Source of the DNA: Brevibacterium mcbrellneri ATCC 49030
GTDB taxonomy: Bacteria > Actinomycetota > Actinomycetes > Actinomycetales > Brevibacteriaceae
Reading direction: 5' to 3'
DNA: 64,000 bases
NCBI RefSeq assembly: GCF_000178455.1
Contig: NZ_ADNU01000007.1
Location: 1-64,000 of the forward strand
The position numbers and the translations under genes were made by a program. The notes below the pieces were generated by a model that saw only the letters and a program-made list of their open reading frames with translations, was not told where the DNA came from and did not search any database. Positions 1 to 7,512 of this stretch are shown here, in pieces. The first letter of the stretch is position 1. Every line of letters starts with the position of its first letter.

Positions 1-1
1 G

Positions 2-943
2 AAGTACGTGTGGTGGGACCAGGACCAGCAACGCTGGACGGGAAGCGACATCCCGGACTTCCCAGCCGACCGCGCGCCCGACTACGAACCGCCGGAAGAC
101 GCTGTGGGACCGGCTGCTCTTGCCGGTGATGACCCGTTCATCATGCAAGCTGACGGTAAGGGCTGGCTGTTCGCGCCCACGGGTGTGGTCGACGGGCCGA
201 TGCCCACGCACTACGAACCGCCGGAATCCGCGATTCCGAACCCGCTGTACGACTCGCAAAACAGTCCAGCGCGCATGACGATCGCAGACGACATCAACCT
301 GTACGCGCCGGGCAGCGGCGAAGCGGGCAAGGACGTGTACCCGCACGTGTTCACCACGTATCGCCTCACGGAACACCACACGGCTGGTGGAATGAGCCGC
401 TGGTTGCCATACTTGGCGGAACTCCAGCCAGAAATGTTCTGCGAAGTGTCCCCTGAGCTGGCTGAACTTGAAGGTTTGACTCACGGGGATTGGGCCACGT
501 TGATCACGCCGCGTTCGGCGATTGAGGCCCGCGTGATGGTCAGTGAGCGGTTCACACCTCTGGACATCAACGGGCGCACGGTTCACCAGATTGGTTTGCC
601 GTACCACTGGGCGCAGGGTTCGCACGCGGTGGTGTCTGGGGATTCGGCGAATGACCTCATTGGTGTCACCATGGACCCCAACGCGCAGATTCAGGAATCC
701 AAGTCGATCGCGGTTGCGATCAAACCGGGGCGCAGGCCACGTGGTGAAGCGTTGCGGGATTTGGTTGATAAGTACCGGGCCGAGGCGGGAGTCACCTTGG
801 ATACCGGACACGACCTCCCAACGCAGGAAGGTGCAGTTCCTCCGCCGGGCGAAGGGCCCACACCGGTCGAAGGCGCTGAGGCGACGCGGGAGAATCAAAA
901 GTGGGATGATAAGCGTGCGCGATTTAATCGAGGTGACAAGTAA
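2..943 (+). CDS. fdhA: Formate dehydrogenase alpha subunit, C-terminal part (5' end outside window)
   Basis: Catalytic subunit of a molybdopterin-dependent formate dehydrogenase, oxidising formate to CO2. Only the last roughly 313 residues are present. The reading frame is open to the left edge, so the N-terminal Fe-S domain and the active-site Sec or Cys are not visible. The visible part carries the molydopterin dinucleotide-binding C-terminal domain, with TTYRLTEHHTAGGMSR, then CEVSPELAELEGL and GLPYHWAQGSH followed by GDSANDL and DPNAQIQE. These are typical of the FdnG/FdoG-like respiratory class. The last 50 residues are a charged, proline-rich tail. The stop TAA overlaps the ATG of the next gene (TAATG), so the two are translationally coupled. 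The selenium genes at 5-9 kb suggest that this enzyme is a selenoprotein. That is inference, because the Sec codon would lie upstream of the window. Confidence 0.93.
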   Translation, partial: KYVWWDQDQQRWTGSDIPDFPADRAPDYEPPEDAVGPAALAGDDPFIMQADGKGWLFAPTGVVDGPMPTHYEPPESAIPNPLYDSQNSPARMTIADDINLYAPGSGEAGKDVYPHVFTTYRLTEHHTAGGMSRWLPYLAELQPEMFCEVSPELAELEGLTHGDWATLITPRSAIEARVMVSERFTPLDINGRTVHQIGLPYHWAQGSHAVVSGDSANDLIGVTMDPNAQIQESKSIAVAIKPGRRPRGEALRDLVDKYRAEAGVTLDTGHDLPTQEGAVPPPGEGPTPVEGAEATRENQKWDDKRARFNRGDK

Positions 944-2013
944 TGGGCCAGCTAGCTGGAGCGACCGACCCGATTGCTGATGCCAACTGGCACACTCCTC
1001 ACGAGCGCAAGGGCTTTTTCACCGACTCCTCCATTTGTATTGGGTGTAAGGCTTGCGAAGTTGCGTGCAAGGAGTGGAACCGGAACCCGCAGGACGGCTC
1101 CTTGGAGATGCTGGGTTCGTCCTTTGACAACACCGGTGGTCTAGGTGCGAACACGTGGCGACACGTGAAGTTCGTTGAGCAGGGCAAGGACGATATTGCT
1201 ACGGCACGGGAATCCGGTCGCAAGCTGGTGAGCCTGGGTATGCCGCAGGTGCGCCCGGCTAACAGCTCCCCCGAGGCGCGGGCCACCTTGCCTGCCCCGT
1301 CAGAGGACCTGTCGAATGTCGATGTTTTGGGTGGTTTGGCTAATCCCACCGGCTCGGAGGCGACAGGCGCAGACGCGCAGCCGGATACCCCTGAGTTCCG
1401 CTGGTTGATGAGCTCGGATGTGTGTAAGCACTGCACGCACGCCGGGTGTTTGGATGTGTGCCCCACGGGTGCGCTTTTCCGCACTGAGTTCGGCACGGTT
1501 GTGGTGCAAAACGACGTGTGCAACGGGTGCGGAACCTGTGTTGCTGGGTGCCCGTTCGGGGTGATTGAGCGTCGTGACGATGGCACGGTGAACACGAACC
1601 CGGACCGTGAGCCGTTGGACCAGGAAGTACCCAATCCGGGCACGGCGAACAAGTGTACGCTCTGTTACGACCGGCTGGTAGAGGGTCAGACCCCTGCGTG
1701 CGCGCAGACGTGCCCCACCACGTCAATTAAGTTCGGTGACCATGACACCATGGTCGAAACCGCGCAAGAACGCGTGGCTGAGCTACGTGAGTCCGGCATG
1801 ACTGAGGCGCGGTTGTACGGCGCCAACCCCAATGACGGTGTAGGCGGAACGGGCTCGGTGTTCCTGCTTCTGGACGAACCTGAAGTGTACGGTCTACCAC
1901 CTGACCCACGGGTGCCCACGGCGGATCTGCCCAGTATGTACAAGCGTGCGGGAGTGGCTGCGTTGGGTATGCTCGCGGCGGCTACGGTTGCGTTTTTGGG
2001 AGGTCGCAAGTGA
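943..2013 (+). CDS. fdhB: Formate dehydrogenase beta subunit, four-cluster ferredoxin
   Basis: Electron-transfer subunit that carries electrons from the catalytic subunit to the membrane subunit. The 356 residues contain four cysteine groups. The first is CIGCKACEVACK at residues 32-43. The second is CKHCTHAGCLDVCP at 161-174. The third is CNGCGTCVAGCP at 193-204. The last is formed by cysteines near 238-257 (KCTLC and ACAQTC). This is the usual set for four [4Fe-4S] clusters in the DMSO-reductase/Fdn beta family. Residues about 333-353 form one hydrophobic C-terminal segment, followed by GGRK, which fits a single membrane anchor as in FdnH. A loop of about 70 residues (85-155) separates the first two cysteine groups. 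It starts inside the stop codon of fdhA and its own stop overlaps the GTG of the next gene, so the three subunits form one coupled operon. Confidence 0.95.
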   Translation: MGQLAGATDPIADANWHTPHERKGFFTDSSICIGCKACEVACKEWNRNPQDGSLEMLGSSFDNTGGLGANTWRHVKFVEQGKDDIATARESGRKLVSLGMPQVRPANSSPEARATLPAPSEDLSNVDVLGGLANPTGSEATGADAQPDTPEFRWLMSSDVCKHCTHAGCLDVCPTGALFRTEFGTVVVQNDVCNGCGTCVAGCPFGVIERRDDGTVNTNPDREPLDQEVPNPGTANKCTLCYDRLVEGQTPACAQTCPTTSIKFGDHDTMVETAQERVAELRESGMTEARLYGANPNDGVGGTGSVFLLLDEPEVYGLPPDPRVPTADLPSMYKRAGVAALGMLAAATVAFLGGRK

Positions 2014-3104
2014 CGCAAGAGTTCGACAGCTACCGGCCTCCGAAGCGCGAAAAGCGTTTCCGGAATTTCTTTGGGCAAGGTGGCAAGCGTAAAAAGCGCG
2101 GCCGAGGTGGCGAAGACCTCATGGTGGATGAGGCGCAGTTTGAGTCGTATTACGGTCGCCCCATTGTGAAAGCGCCACCGTGGAAGCATGAGATTGGCGC
2201 GTACCTGGTGCTGGGTGGAATCGCCGGTGGTTCTGCTCTGTTGGCGGCTGGCGCTCACGTGACGGGGCTGCACGAGCTTCGCCGTAACGCCAGGCTCACG
2301 GCTCTGGGTGCGATTAGTGCCGGTGCGGTGGCGCTGATTGCTGACCTGGGGCGTCCCGAACGTTTTCTTAACATGATGCGCACCGTGAAGGTCACGTCCC
2401 CTATGAGTTTGGGGTCGTGGATTTTGGGTGGTTTTTCCACAGGTGCGGGTGTGGCTGCCGCGGCCGAGGTCGTGCGCATGTTGGAAGGTCACATCCCCGG
2501 CGAAGATACTGCGTTGGTCAAGGCCGGTAAGAAGACCCTATTCGCTGTGGAAACCCCGGCAGGGTTCCTCGCGTCGGCTTTGGGTGCGCCACTTGCCGTG
2601 TACACGGCAGCGCTCTTGTCCAACACAGCAGTTCCCACCTGGAACGCGGCCAGGCGAGGGTTGCCGTTTGTGTTTGCCTCCTCGGCGTCTTTGGCAGCTG
2701 GAGGTGCGGCCATGGTCACCACCTCCCCAGCGCAGGCAGGGCCAGCGCGACTTTTAGCGCTCATGGGTGTGGCCGGTGACCTGATTGCGCTGACGTGGAC
2801 CAAGAAGGACATGCACCCGTTGGAGGCCGAACCGCTTGAGATTGGGCACGCGGGCAAGCTCATGCACTTGTCCGAGGCGTGCGTGATCGCCGGTGGTGTG
2901 GGCACTGCCCTGGTGGGGCGCAACCGGGTGGGTGCGATTGTGTCGGGCGCGTGTCTGGTGGCAGGTTCGGCGCTGACCAGGTTTGGGGTCATGGACGCAG
3001 GGCACGCGTCAACGCAAGACCCTAAGTACGTGGTGGAACCGCAGAAGGCCCGATTGCGGGCACGTCAACAGGCGGGTATCACGCACGACTCAATCGTCAC
3101 GTGA
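2010..3104 (+). CDS. nrfD: NrfD-family membrane subunit of the formate dehydrogenase
   Basis: Integral membrane quinone-interacting subunit of the PsrC/NrfD family, 364 residues. A basic, lysine- and arginine-rich cytoplasmic N-terminus of about 35 residues precedes the conserved stretch YYGRPIVKAPPWKHEIGAY at about 47-65, which is the usual entry to the first helix in this family. About eight hydrophobic segments follow, with the family motif DLGRPERFLNMMRTVKVTSPMS around residues 110-131. The start is a GTG embedded in the stop of the beta subunit (GTGA). The C-terminus ends with a polar tail. The complex therefore looks like a membrane-bound respiratory formate dehydrogenase with an NrfD-type anchor instead of the cytochrome b subunit (FdnI) of enteric bacteria. 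The following ABC-F gene converges from the other strand. Confidence 0.92.
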   Translation: MTQEFDSYRPPKREKRFRNFFGQGGKRKKRGRGGEDLMVDEAQFESYYGRPIVKAPPWKHEIGAYLVLGGIAGGSALLAAGAHVTGLHELRRNARLTALGAISAGAVALIADLGRPERFLNMMRTVKVTSPMSLGSWILGGFSTGAGVAAAAEVVRMLEGHIPGEDTALVKAGKKTLFAVETPAGFLASALGAPLAVYTAALLSNTAVPTWNAARRGLPFVFASSASLAAGGAAMVTTSPAQAGPARLLALMGVAGDLIALTWTKKDMHPLEAEPLEIGHAGKLMHLSEACVIAGGVGTALVGRNRVGAIVSGACLVAGSALTRFGVMDAGHASTQDPKYVVEPQKARLRARQQAGITHDSIVT

Positions 3105-3142
3105 GGTGACTGGCTGAGCGTAAAGACTGCGTAAGCCTGCGG

Positions 3143-4849
3143 TCATAACTCTAAAACGTCGCCACTCCAGTTGCGCCGTAGCCACCTGTCGTGTGATGCA
3201 ACCACGACTGCTCCTGGGTACCCCGGAATGGCTGCCTCAAGTTCAGTGACGAGCGCCAATGACAGGTGGTTCGTGGGTTCGTCCAGCAACAGCACGTCTG
3301 GCGGATCGGCCAGCTGGCTCGCCAGGGCCAGGCGACGTTGCTGTCCCACGCTTAAAGCTTCGACGGGACGGTTTTGGTCCCAGGGCGCGATCAGCCCAAA
3401 CGTCGACAGAGGAACCTGCTCCGCCCGTGCAACTCCCACCATGTCTGTGTACGCCTGCGCTACCGTGCGACCTGACCCCCGGCGGTGAGGATCGGGGAGA
3501 GTGGTCTCCTGCGCCAGCATTCCTACGCGCACACCACTACGACGAGTCAGGACACCTCGGGACGGAGATAAATCGCCAGCAAGCACGTGAAGCAAAGTGG
3601 ATTTTCCCACCCCGTTTGCACCGGTGACCAGCAGTTTTGTAGATGGACCAACCGTGAGGGACACTGTAGCAAGCCGGTTCTCAACGCTGACGTTGACGGC
3701 GCTGAGAACGGTACCAGTTTTAGCCGGTTCAGGTTGATTAGCGGCGGTCAGACCTTGGAACTCTAGCTCTCGAGGTGGACGCTGAATTTGTCGTTGTTGA
3801 AGCTCCTCTAACCGTGCACGAGCGTCGTTCACGCGGCGCGAGACAACTTTAGCGTTCCGGTCAGCGTAGAACTTTTTGGCCATTCGAATCTCACTACGAG
3901 GTTCGCGTCCCGGATGGCCGACCGTCCGGCTGTTACGCAACGTGGCGCTTAACCGTTTGAGTTCTGCTTGTTCTTCTTCGTATTGGAGCTCCCATCGGTT
4001 TCGGACCTGTCGACGTTCATCCAGATAGTCGGTGTAGGTGCCCGTGTAGCGAGTGACGCCCACGCCTGAAGCTGGACCGGCCGAGGTGTCTTGTGCCTTA
4101 TGCGGTACTGGGCGGGGGTCAAGGTCAACCAAGCCGGTGACAGACTCATCGAGGAACGCGCGATCGTGACTTGCTATCAACACAGGTCCGGTCCACTCGG
4201 CCAACATTTGGAACAGGTGCTCGGAAGCTGCGTCGTCCAGATGGTTGGTGGGTTCGTCCAACAAGAGTACGTCCGGTCGAGAAAGCAACAGCCACACCAG
4301 GGATAGGCGGGCGCGCTCGCCACCTGACAAGGATCCAGTAGGAAGCTCACGGTCGAGGTGAGCGAGCCCGAATCCTGCCAGCGTTGTGCTGATCCGGGTA
4401 TCTACTTCCCAGGCTCCCAACCGTTGAGCGGTTTCCAAGGTTGCGGAAAGGTGTTCGGCAGCACCTGGCGCATATGGATCTTCAGCCAGCGCTTGTGAAG
4501 CCTGTTCAACTGCTTCTGTGGCACGCCGGACATGGGCTACGGCAGATTCGAGGGCGTGAGCGACAGAATCGTCCATGTCAAACGGCGGACGCTGGTGTAA
4601 TAGGCCCACCGTAGCCAGTCCCCCTGGCCGAGACACGCGGACAATTCCGGTGTCTGGTTGAGTGTGTCCAGCAATGATTCGCAATAACGTGCTCTTGCCA
4701 GAGCCGTTCTCCCCGATCAATCCCACACGGCTGTCAGCAGGAACGGAGAAAGAGATATCGGTCAGGACACGACGGTCGCCAAATGATTTAGAGATCCCCT
4801 CAATTTGAAGGTGAGCAGGGGATGACGCAGGTGAGTTGGTGGTAGACAT
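3143..4849 (-). CDS. ABC-F family ATPase (putative ribosome protection or translation factor)
   Basis: Soluble protein of 568 residues with two ABC domains and no membrane segment. Domain 1 has Walker A GENGSGKST, signature LSGGERARL and Walker B LLLDEPTNHLDD. Domain 2 has Walker A GANGVGKST, signature LSVGQQRRL and LLLDEPTNHLS. The region between them is long, charged and helical (LDERRQVRNRWELQYEEEQ onward), as in the P-site tRNA interaction motif of ABC-F proteins. These act at the ribosomal E site, either as antibiotic-resistance factors or as housekeeping translation factors. The paralogue cannot be decided here. The ATG at 4849 is chosen because the protein family starts near there. The frame stays open upstream to a GTG at 4918 and adds a proline/arginine-rich extension that may be a leader instead. 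It sits alone on its strand between the formate dehydrogenase and selenium genes. Confidence 0.9.
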   Translation of the reverse strand: MSTTNSPASSPAHLQIEGISKSFGDRRVLTDISFSVPADSRVGLIGENGSGKSTLLRIIAGHTQPDTGIVRVSRPGGLATVGLLHQRPPFDMDDSVAHALESAVAHVRRATEAVEQASQALAEDPYAPGAAEHLSATLETAQRLGAWEVDTRISTTLAGFGLAHLDRELPTGSLSGGERARLSLVWLLLSRPDVLLLDEPTNHLDDAASEHLFQMLAEWTGPVLIASHDRAFLDESVTGLVDLDPRPVPHKAQDTSAGPASGVGVTRYTGTYTDYLDERRQVRNRWELQYEEEQAELKRLSATLRNSRTVGHPGREPRSEIRMAKKFYADRNAKVVSRRVNDARARLEELQQRQIQRPPRELEFQGLTAANQPEPAKTGTVLSAVNVSVENRLATVSLTVGPSTKLLVTGANGVGKSTLLHVLAGDLSPSRGVLTRRSGVRVGMLAQETTLPDPHRRGSGRTVAQAYTDMVGVARAEQVPLSTFGLIAPWDQNRPVEALSVGQQRRLALASQLADPPDVLLLDEPTNHLSLALVTELEAAIPGYPGAVVVASHDRWLRRNWSGDVLEL

Positions 4850-4942
4850 TAGGATCCTCGTGGTCGCGCGGTCTCCCGCCGGGCACGGCCTCGGTCGCGG
4901 GAGCGGAACGAAGATCACTTGAGCATGAGGCCATCATACACA
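4850..4942 (-). promoter_or_regulatory. Leader of the ABC-F gene with Pro/Arg-rich coding potential and a hairpin
   Basis: Between the ATG at 4849 and about 4942 the minus strand keeps the ABC-F frame open back to a GTG at 4918. That stretch encodes 23 residues rich in proline and arginine, including PLPRPRPCPAG. The same stretch contains the inverted repeat CTCCCGC (4873-4879) and GCGGGAG (4897-4903). Just upstream, the minus strand has a TATGAT-like -10 sequence and a minimal ATG CTC AAG TGA reading frame that overlaps the GTG. Several antibiotic-resistance ABC-F genes are known to be controlled by short leader ORFs that stall ribosomes. That this is such a leader is inference. Confidence 0.35.
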
Positions 4943-4976
4943 AGGGGCTTCACCAGATGTGTGGCAGGGGCCGTGC

Positions 4977-5978
4977 TTAGCTGATCTGGATGCCAGGTTC
5001 GTCCGTTGTGTAGCCAATTACCGGGTGGCCCGGAATCTCACCTACGAGCAATAGTCCGCCTGAGGTTTGAGCGTCAGCCAACAGGATCACGTCGTCATCG
5101 CTGATGCCCGAGTCCACCTGGAACTGTTCAGCCAGGTTCGACTTCACCCAGTCCAAGTTTCTGCGTGATCCACCGGGGATGAACCCTTCGCTCACGCTTG
5201 TTCTGGCGGCGTCCAATACGGGCACAGCGGACATGTCGATGCGGGCACCCACGCCGGATGCACGGCACATTTTGAACAGGTGACCCAGCAGGCCAAAGCC
5301 GGTGACGTCGGTTGCTGCTGTAATGCCAGCTTGTGTCGCGGCAACCGCAGCGTCACGGTTGAGCGTGGTCATGGATTCGACCGCTTCAGGAAACACGTCG
5401 CCGGTTGCCTTGTGACGGTTGTTGAGGATTCCCACGCCCAGTGGCTTGGTCAACGTAATGGGAAGGCCGGGCTTGGCAGCGTCGTTGCGCATGAGCGCGT
5501 CAGGGGTCACGGTACCGGTCACGGCCATGCCGTACTTGGGTTCAGGGTCGTCCACCGAGTGCCCACCGATCACGGGAACTCCCGCTTGTTTACCGACCTC
5601 TAGGCCACCGGCCAGCACGTCCTTGAGCAGCGACGGCGGCAGGACCTCACGAGGCCAGCCCACCAGATTGATGGCCACAACAGGGGTGCCACCCATCGCG
5701 TAAATGTCGCTGAGCGCATTAGCCGCTGCAATGCGTCCCCAGTCGAACGCGTCGTCAACGACCGGGGTGAAGAAGTCGGCTGTTGAGAGCACCAGAGTGT
5801 CGTTGCCAATGCTCACTGCGGCCGCGTCGTCACCGTCGTCTAAGCCAACGACAACCGAGTCGTAGTCTTGGCCGGCCAGTCCTTTCACAGCTTCTTCGAG
5901 TTCGCCCGGCGGGATTTTGCAGGCGCATCCGCCACCGTGAGCAAGGGACGTTAAACGTGGAAGATCGTGAGCAGTCAT
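4977..5978 (-). CDS. selD: Selenide, water dikinase (selenophosphate synthetase)
   Basis: Makes selenophosphate from selenide and ATP, the selenium donor for SelA. The protein has 333 residues from the ATG at 5978; a GTG eight codons upstream is possible but adds residues outside the family. The N-terminus has the active-site loop HGGGCACKI. Both variable catalytic positions are cysteine and there is no in-frame TGA, so this is the Cys form of SelD. The ATP-binding AIRS-type fold is supported by VGLDDGDDAAAV, TADFFTPVVDDAFDWGRIAAANALSDIYAMGG and GGHSVDDPEPKYG. The C-terminal half has TDVTGFGLLGH and ADAQTSGGLL. It is divergent from tRNA-Sec and selA with less than 70 bases between, so the selenium genes probably share a promoter region. 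Confidence 0.96.
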   Translation of the reverse strand: MTAHDLPRLTSLAHGGGCACKIPPGELEEAVKGLAGQDYDSVVVGLDDGDDAAAVSIGNDTLVLSTADFFTPVVDDAFDWGRIAAANALSDIYAMGGTPVVAINLVGWPREVLPPSLLKDVLAGGLEVGKQAGVPVIGGHSVDDPEPKYGMAVTGTVTPDALMRNDAAKPGLPITLTKPLGVGILNNRHKATGDVFPEAVESMTTLNRDAAVAATQAGITAATDVTGFGLLGHLFKMCRASGVGARIDMSAVPVLDAARTSVSEGFIPGGSRRNLDWVKSNLAEQFQVDSGISDDDVILLADAQTSGGLLLVGEIPGHPVIGYTTDEPGIQIS

Positions 5979-6046
5979 GGCCCCAGCGTATCCCAGGCTC
6001 ACGTATTTCCAACCCCTACTTGTCTCAGATGGTAGGTTTTGCTCAT

Positions 6047-6141
6047 GGAGGCGTCCGGGTCCTGGTGGGCCCCGCAGTCTTCAAAACTGTTGAAACCGAG
6101 TAGCTCGGTTTGGCGGGTTCGATTCCCGTCCGCCTCCGCCA
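6047..6141 (+). tRNA. selC: tRNA-Sec (anticodon TCA)
   Basis: Selenocysteine tRNA reading UGA. The anticodon TCA is at 6081-6083 in a CTTCAAA loop (6079-6085) closed by a five-pair stem. The D arm has six pairs (GGGTCC 6057-6062 with GGGCCC 6067-6072) and a four-base TGGT loop. The long variable arm has at least seven pairs (6094-6100 with 6104-6110). The acceptor pairs 6047-6053 with 6131-6137. The discriminator is G and CCA is encoded at 6139-6141. The extended D stem and long variable arm are diagnostic. The usual eighth acceptor pair is T6054 opposite C6130, a mismatch; C6130 can instead extend the T stem by pairing with G6112. It lies 14 bases before selA. Confidence 0.96.
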
Positions 6142-6155
6142 CAGGAAGGGGACAC

Positions 6156-7511
6156 GTGTCTGAAGATCCGCGTCGCAATTTGCCACGCACCGATACTCTG
6201 CTGGCCAGCGACTGGGTTCGCGCGGCCTCAACCCGCCTCAACGCGACCACCACGCGGGCAATCGTCCGACGGCACTTAGACCGCGCACGCACGCAACCTT
6301 CTTTCACCTCGGCGAGCTTCCGTGACGACCTCGTCGCCGACCTCACCCGTTTCAACTCCGGCATTTACCGCGCCACGATCAACGCGACAGGCGTGGTGGT
6401 CCACACCAATCTGGGCCGCGCCCCGTTGAGCCCGTGGGCCTCGGAGGTTGCCGGGCACACCGCCGCGTACGTCGACATTGAGATGGACCTGGAATCCGGC
6501 AAGCGGGGGCGCCGAGGTGTCGAAACCACAGACGCTCTCACCCTCCACGTGCCGGCCGCTGAGGACGCGCTGGTGGTGAACAACTGCGCCTCAGCGCTCA
6601 TGCTCGTGGCGGCACAAAGCCGCCCCGGGCGAATCCTGCTTTCGCGCGGGGAGTTCGTGGAAATTGGGGCGGGTTTCCGTTTGCATGAACTCATGCGTTC
6701 GGTCGGCGCCACCATCACCGAGGTGGGTTCCACCAACCGCACCCACCTGGCTGACTATCGGCGTGAGTGTGAAGCAGGTGAGGTGTCCGCGATTCTCAAG
6801 ATTCACCCATCCAACTATGCGCAGTCCGGGTTCACGTCCTCCCCTAGCACGCAGGCGCTCGCACAGCTGGCGCGCGAATATGACGTACCGCTTGTTGTGG
6901 ACATCGGTTCGGGCCTCTTGGCACCCAACCCGCACTTGCCCAACGAAGCCGATGCCACCTCGGAGTTGGAGGCGGGTGCAGACGTCGTGCTGTTTTCTGG
7001 AGACAAGCTGTTAGGCGGCCCGCAGGCCGGCATCATTCTGGGCAAACGCGAACTGGTCACGCAGCTTGCGACGCACCCGCTGGCGCGCGCGGTGCGGGCC
7101 AGCAAGTTCGTGTTGGCCACCTTGGCGGCAACGGTCGTGGGTGAGGAACCACCCGTCCACACGTATGTGGGGCTGTCGTCTGAGAAGCTCCGTGAGCGCA
7201 CCGAAGCACTGGCGGCAACGCTCAACGCCGCCGAGGTGTCAGTCGACATCACGCCCCACGCCGGTCGCGTGGGTGGTGGCGGTGGCACCGGAGTGGAACT
7301 TCCCGGGTGGGCCGTGCGACTGCCGGAGTCGTTTGCGAAGCCGTTGCGCGTGGGTGAACCGTCCGTGGTCACGCACGTGCAGGACGGAGCGTGCCTGGTA
7401 GACGTGCGGTGCGTTGACCCGTCAGACGAACACGTGCTTGCGTCGCGGATTATTGAGTGTGCCCGGGCGGCGGGCAATGCAGGCGCGGGAACTGCACACA
7501 CGGGTCACTGA
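6156..7511 (+). CDS. selA: L-seryl-tRNA(Sec) selenium transferase
   Basis: PLP enzyme that converts Ser-tRNA-Sec to Sec-tRNA-Sec with selenophosphate; family members form large ring-shaped oligomers. The start is GTG at 6156, preceded at five bases by AGGAAGGGG. The longer frame upstream runs through tRNA-Sec and is discarded. The 451 residues include the N-terminal stretch INATGVVVHTNLGRAPLS, the central VNNCASALMLV, and DIGSG, then the PLP-lysine region FSGDKLLGGPQAG. A glycine-rich loop RVGGGGGTGVELPG lies near the C-terminus, as expected of SelA. The length is normal for bacterial SelA. The stop is one base before the ATG of selB, so selA and selB are cotranscribed and probably coupled. 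Confidence 0.97.
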   Translation: MSEDPRRNLPRTDTLLASDWVRAASTRLNATTTRAIVRRHLDRARTQPSFTSASFRDDLVADLTRFNSGIYRATINATGVVVHTNLGRAPLSPWASEVAGHTAAYVDIEMDLESGKRGRRGVETTDALTLHVPAAEDALVVNNCASALMLVAAQSRPGRILLSRGEFVEIGAGFRLHELMRSVGATITEVGSTNRTHLADYRRECEAGEVSAILKIHPSNYAQSGFTSSPSTQALAQLAREYDVPLVVDIGSGLLAPNPHLPNEADATSELEAGADVVLFSGDKLLGGPQAGIILGKRELVTQLATHPLARAVRASKFVLATLAATVVGEEPPVHTYVGLSSEKLRERTEALAATLNAAEVSVDITPHAGRVGGGGGTGVELPGWAVRLPESFAKPLRVGEPSVVTHVQDGACLVDVRCVDPSDEHVLASRIIECARAAGNAGAGTAHTGH

Positions 7512-7512
7512 C

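Noticed and set aside
4977-5978. SelD as a selenoprotein
   Set aside because: The active-site loop has cysteine codons and no in-frame TGA.
6039-6155. Longer selA start through tRNA-Sec
   Set aside because: The upstream frame reads across the tRNA gene; the GTG at 6156 has a good ribosome site and fits the family length.
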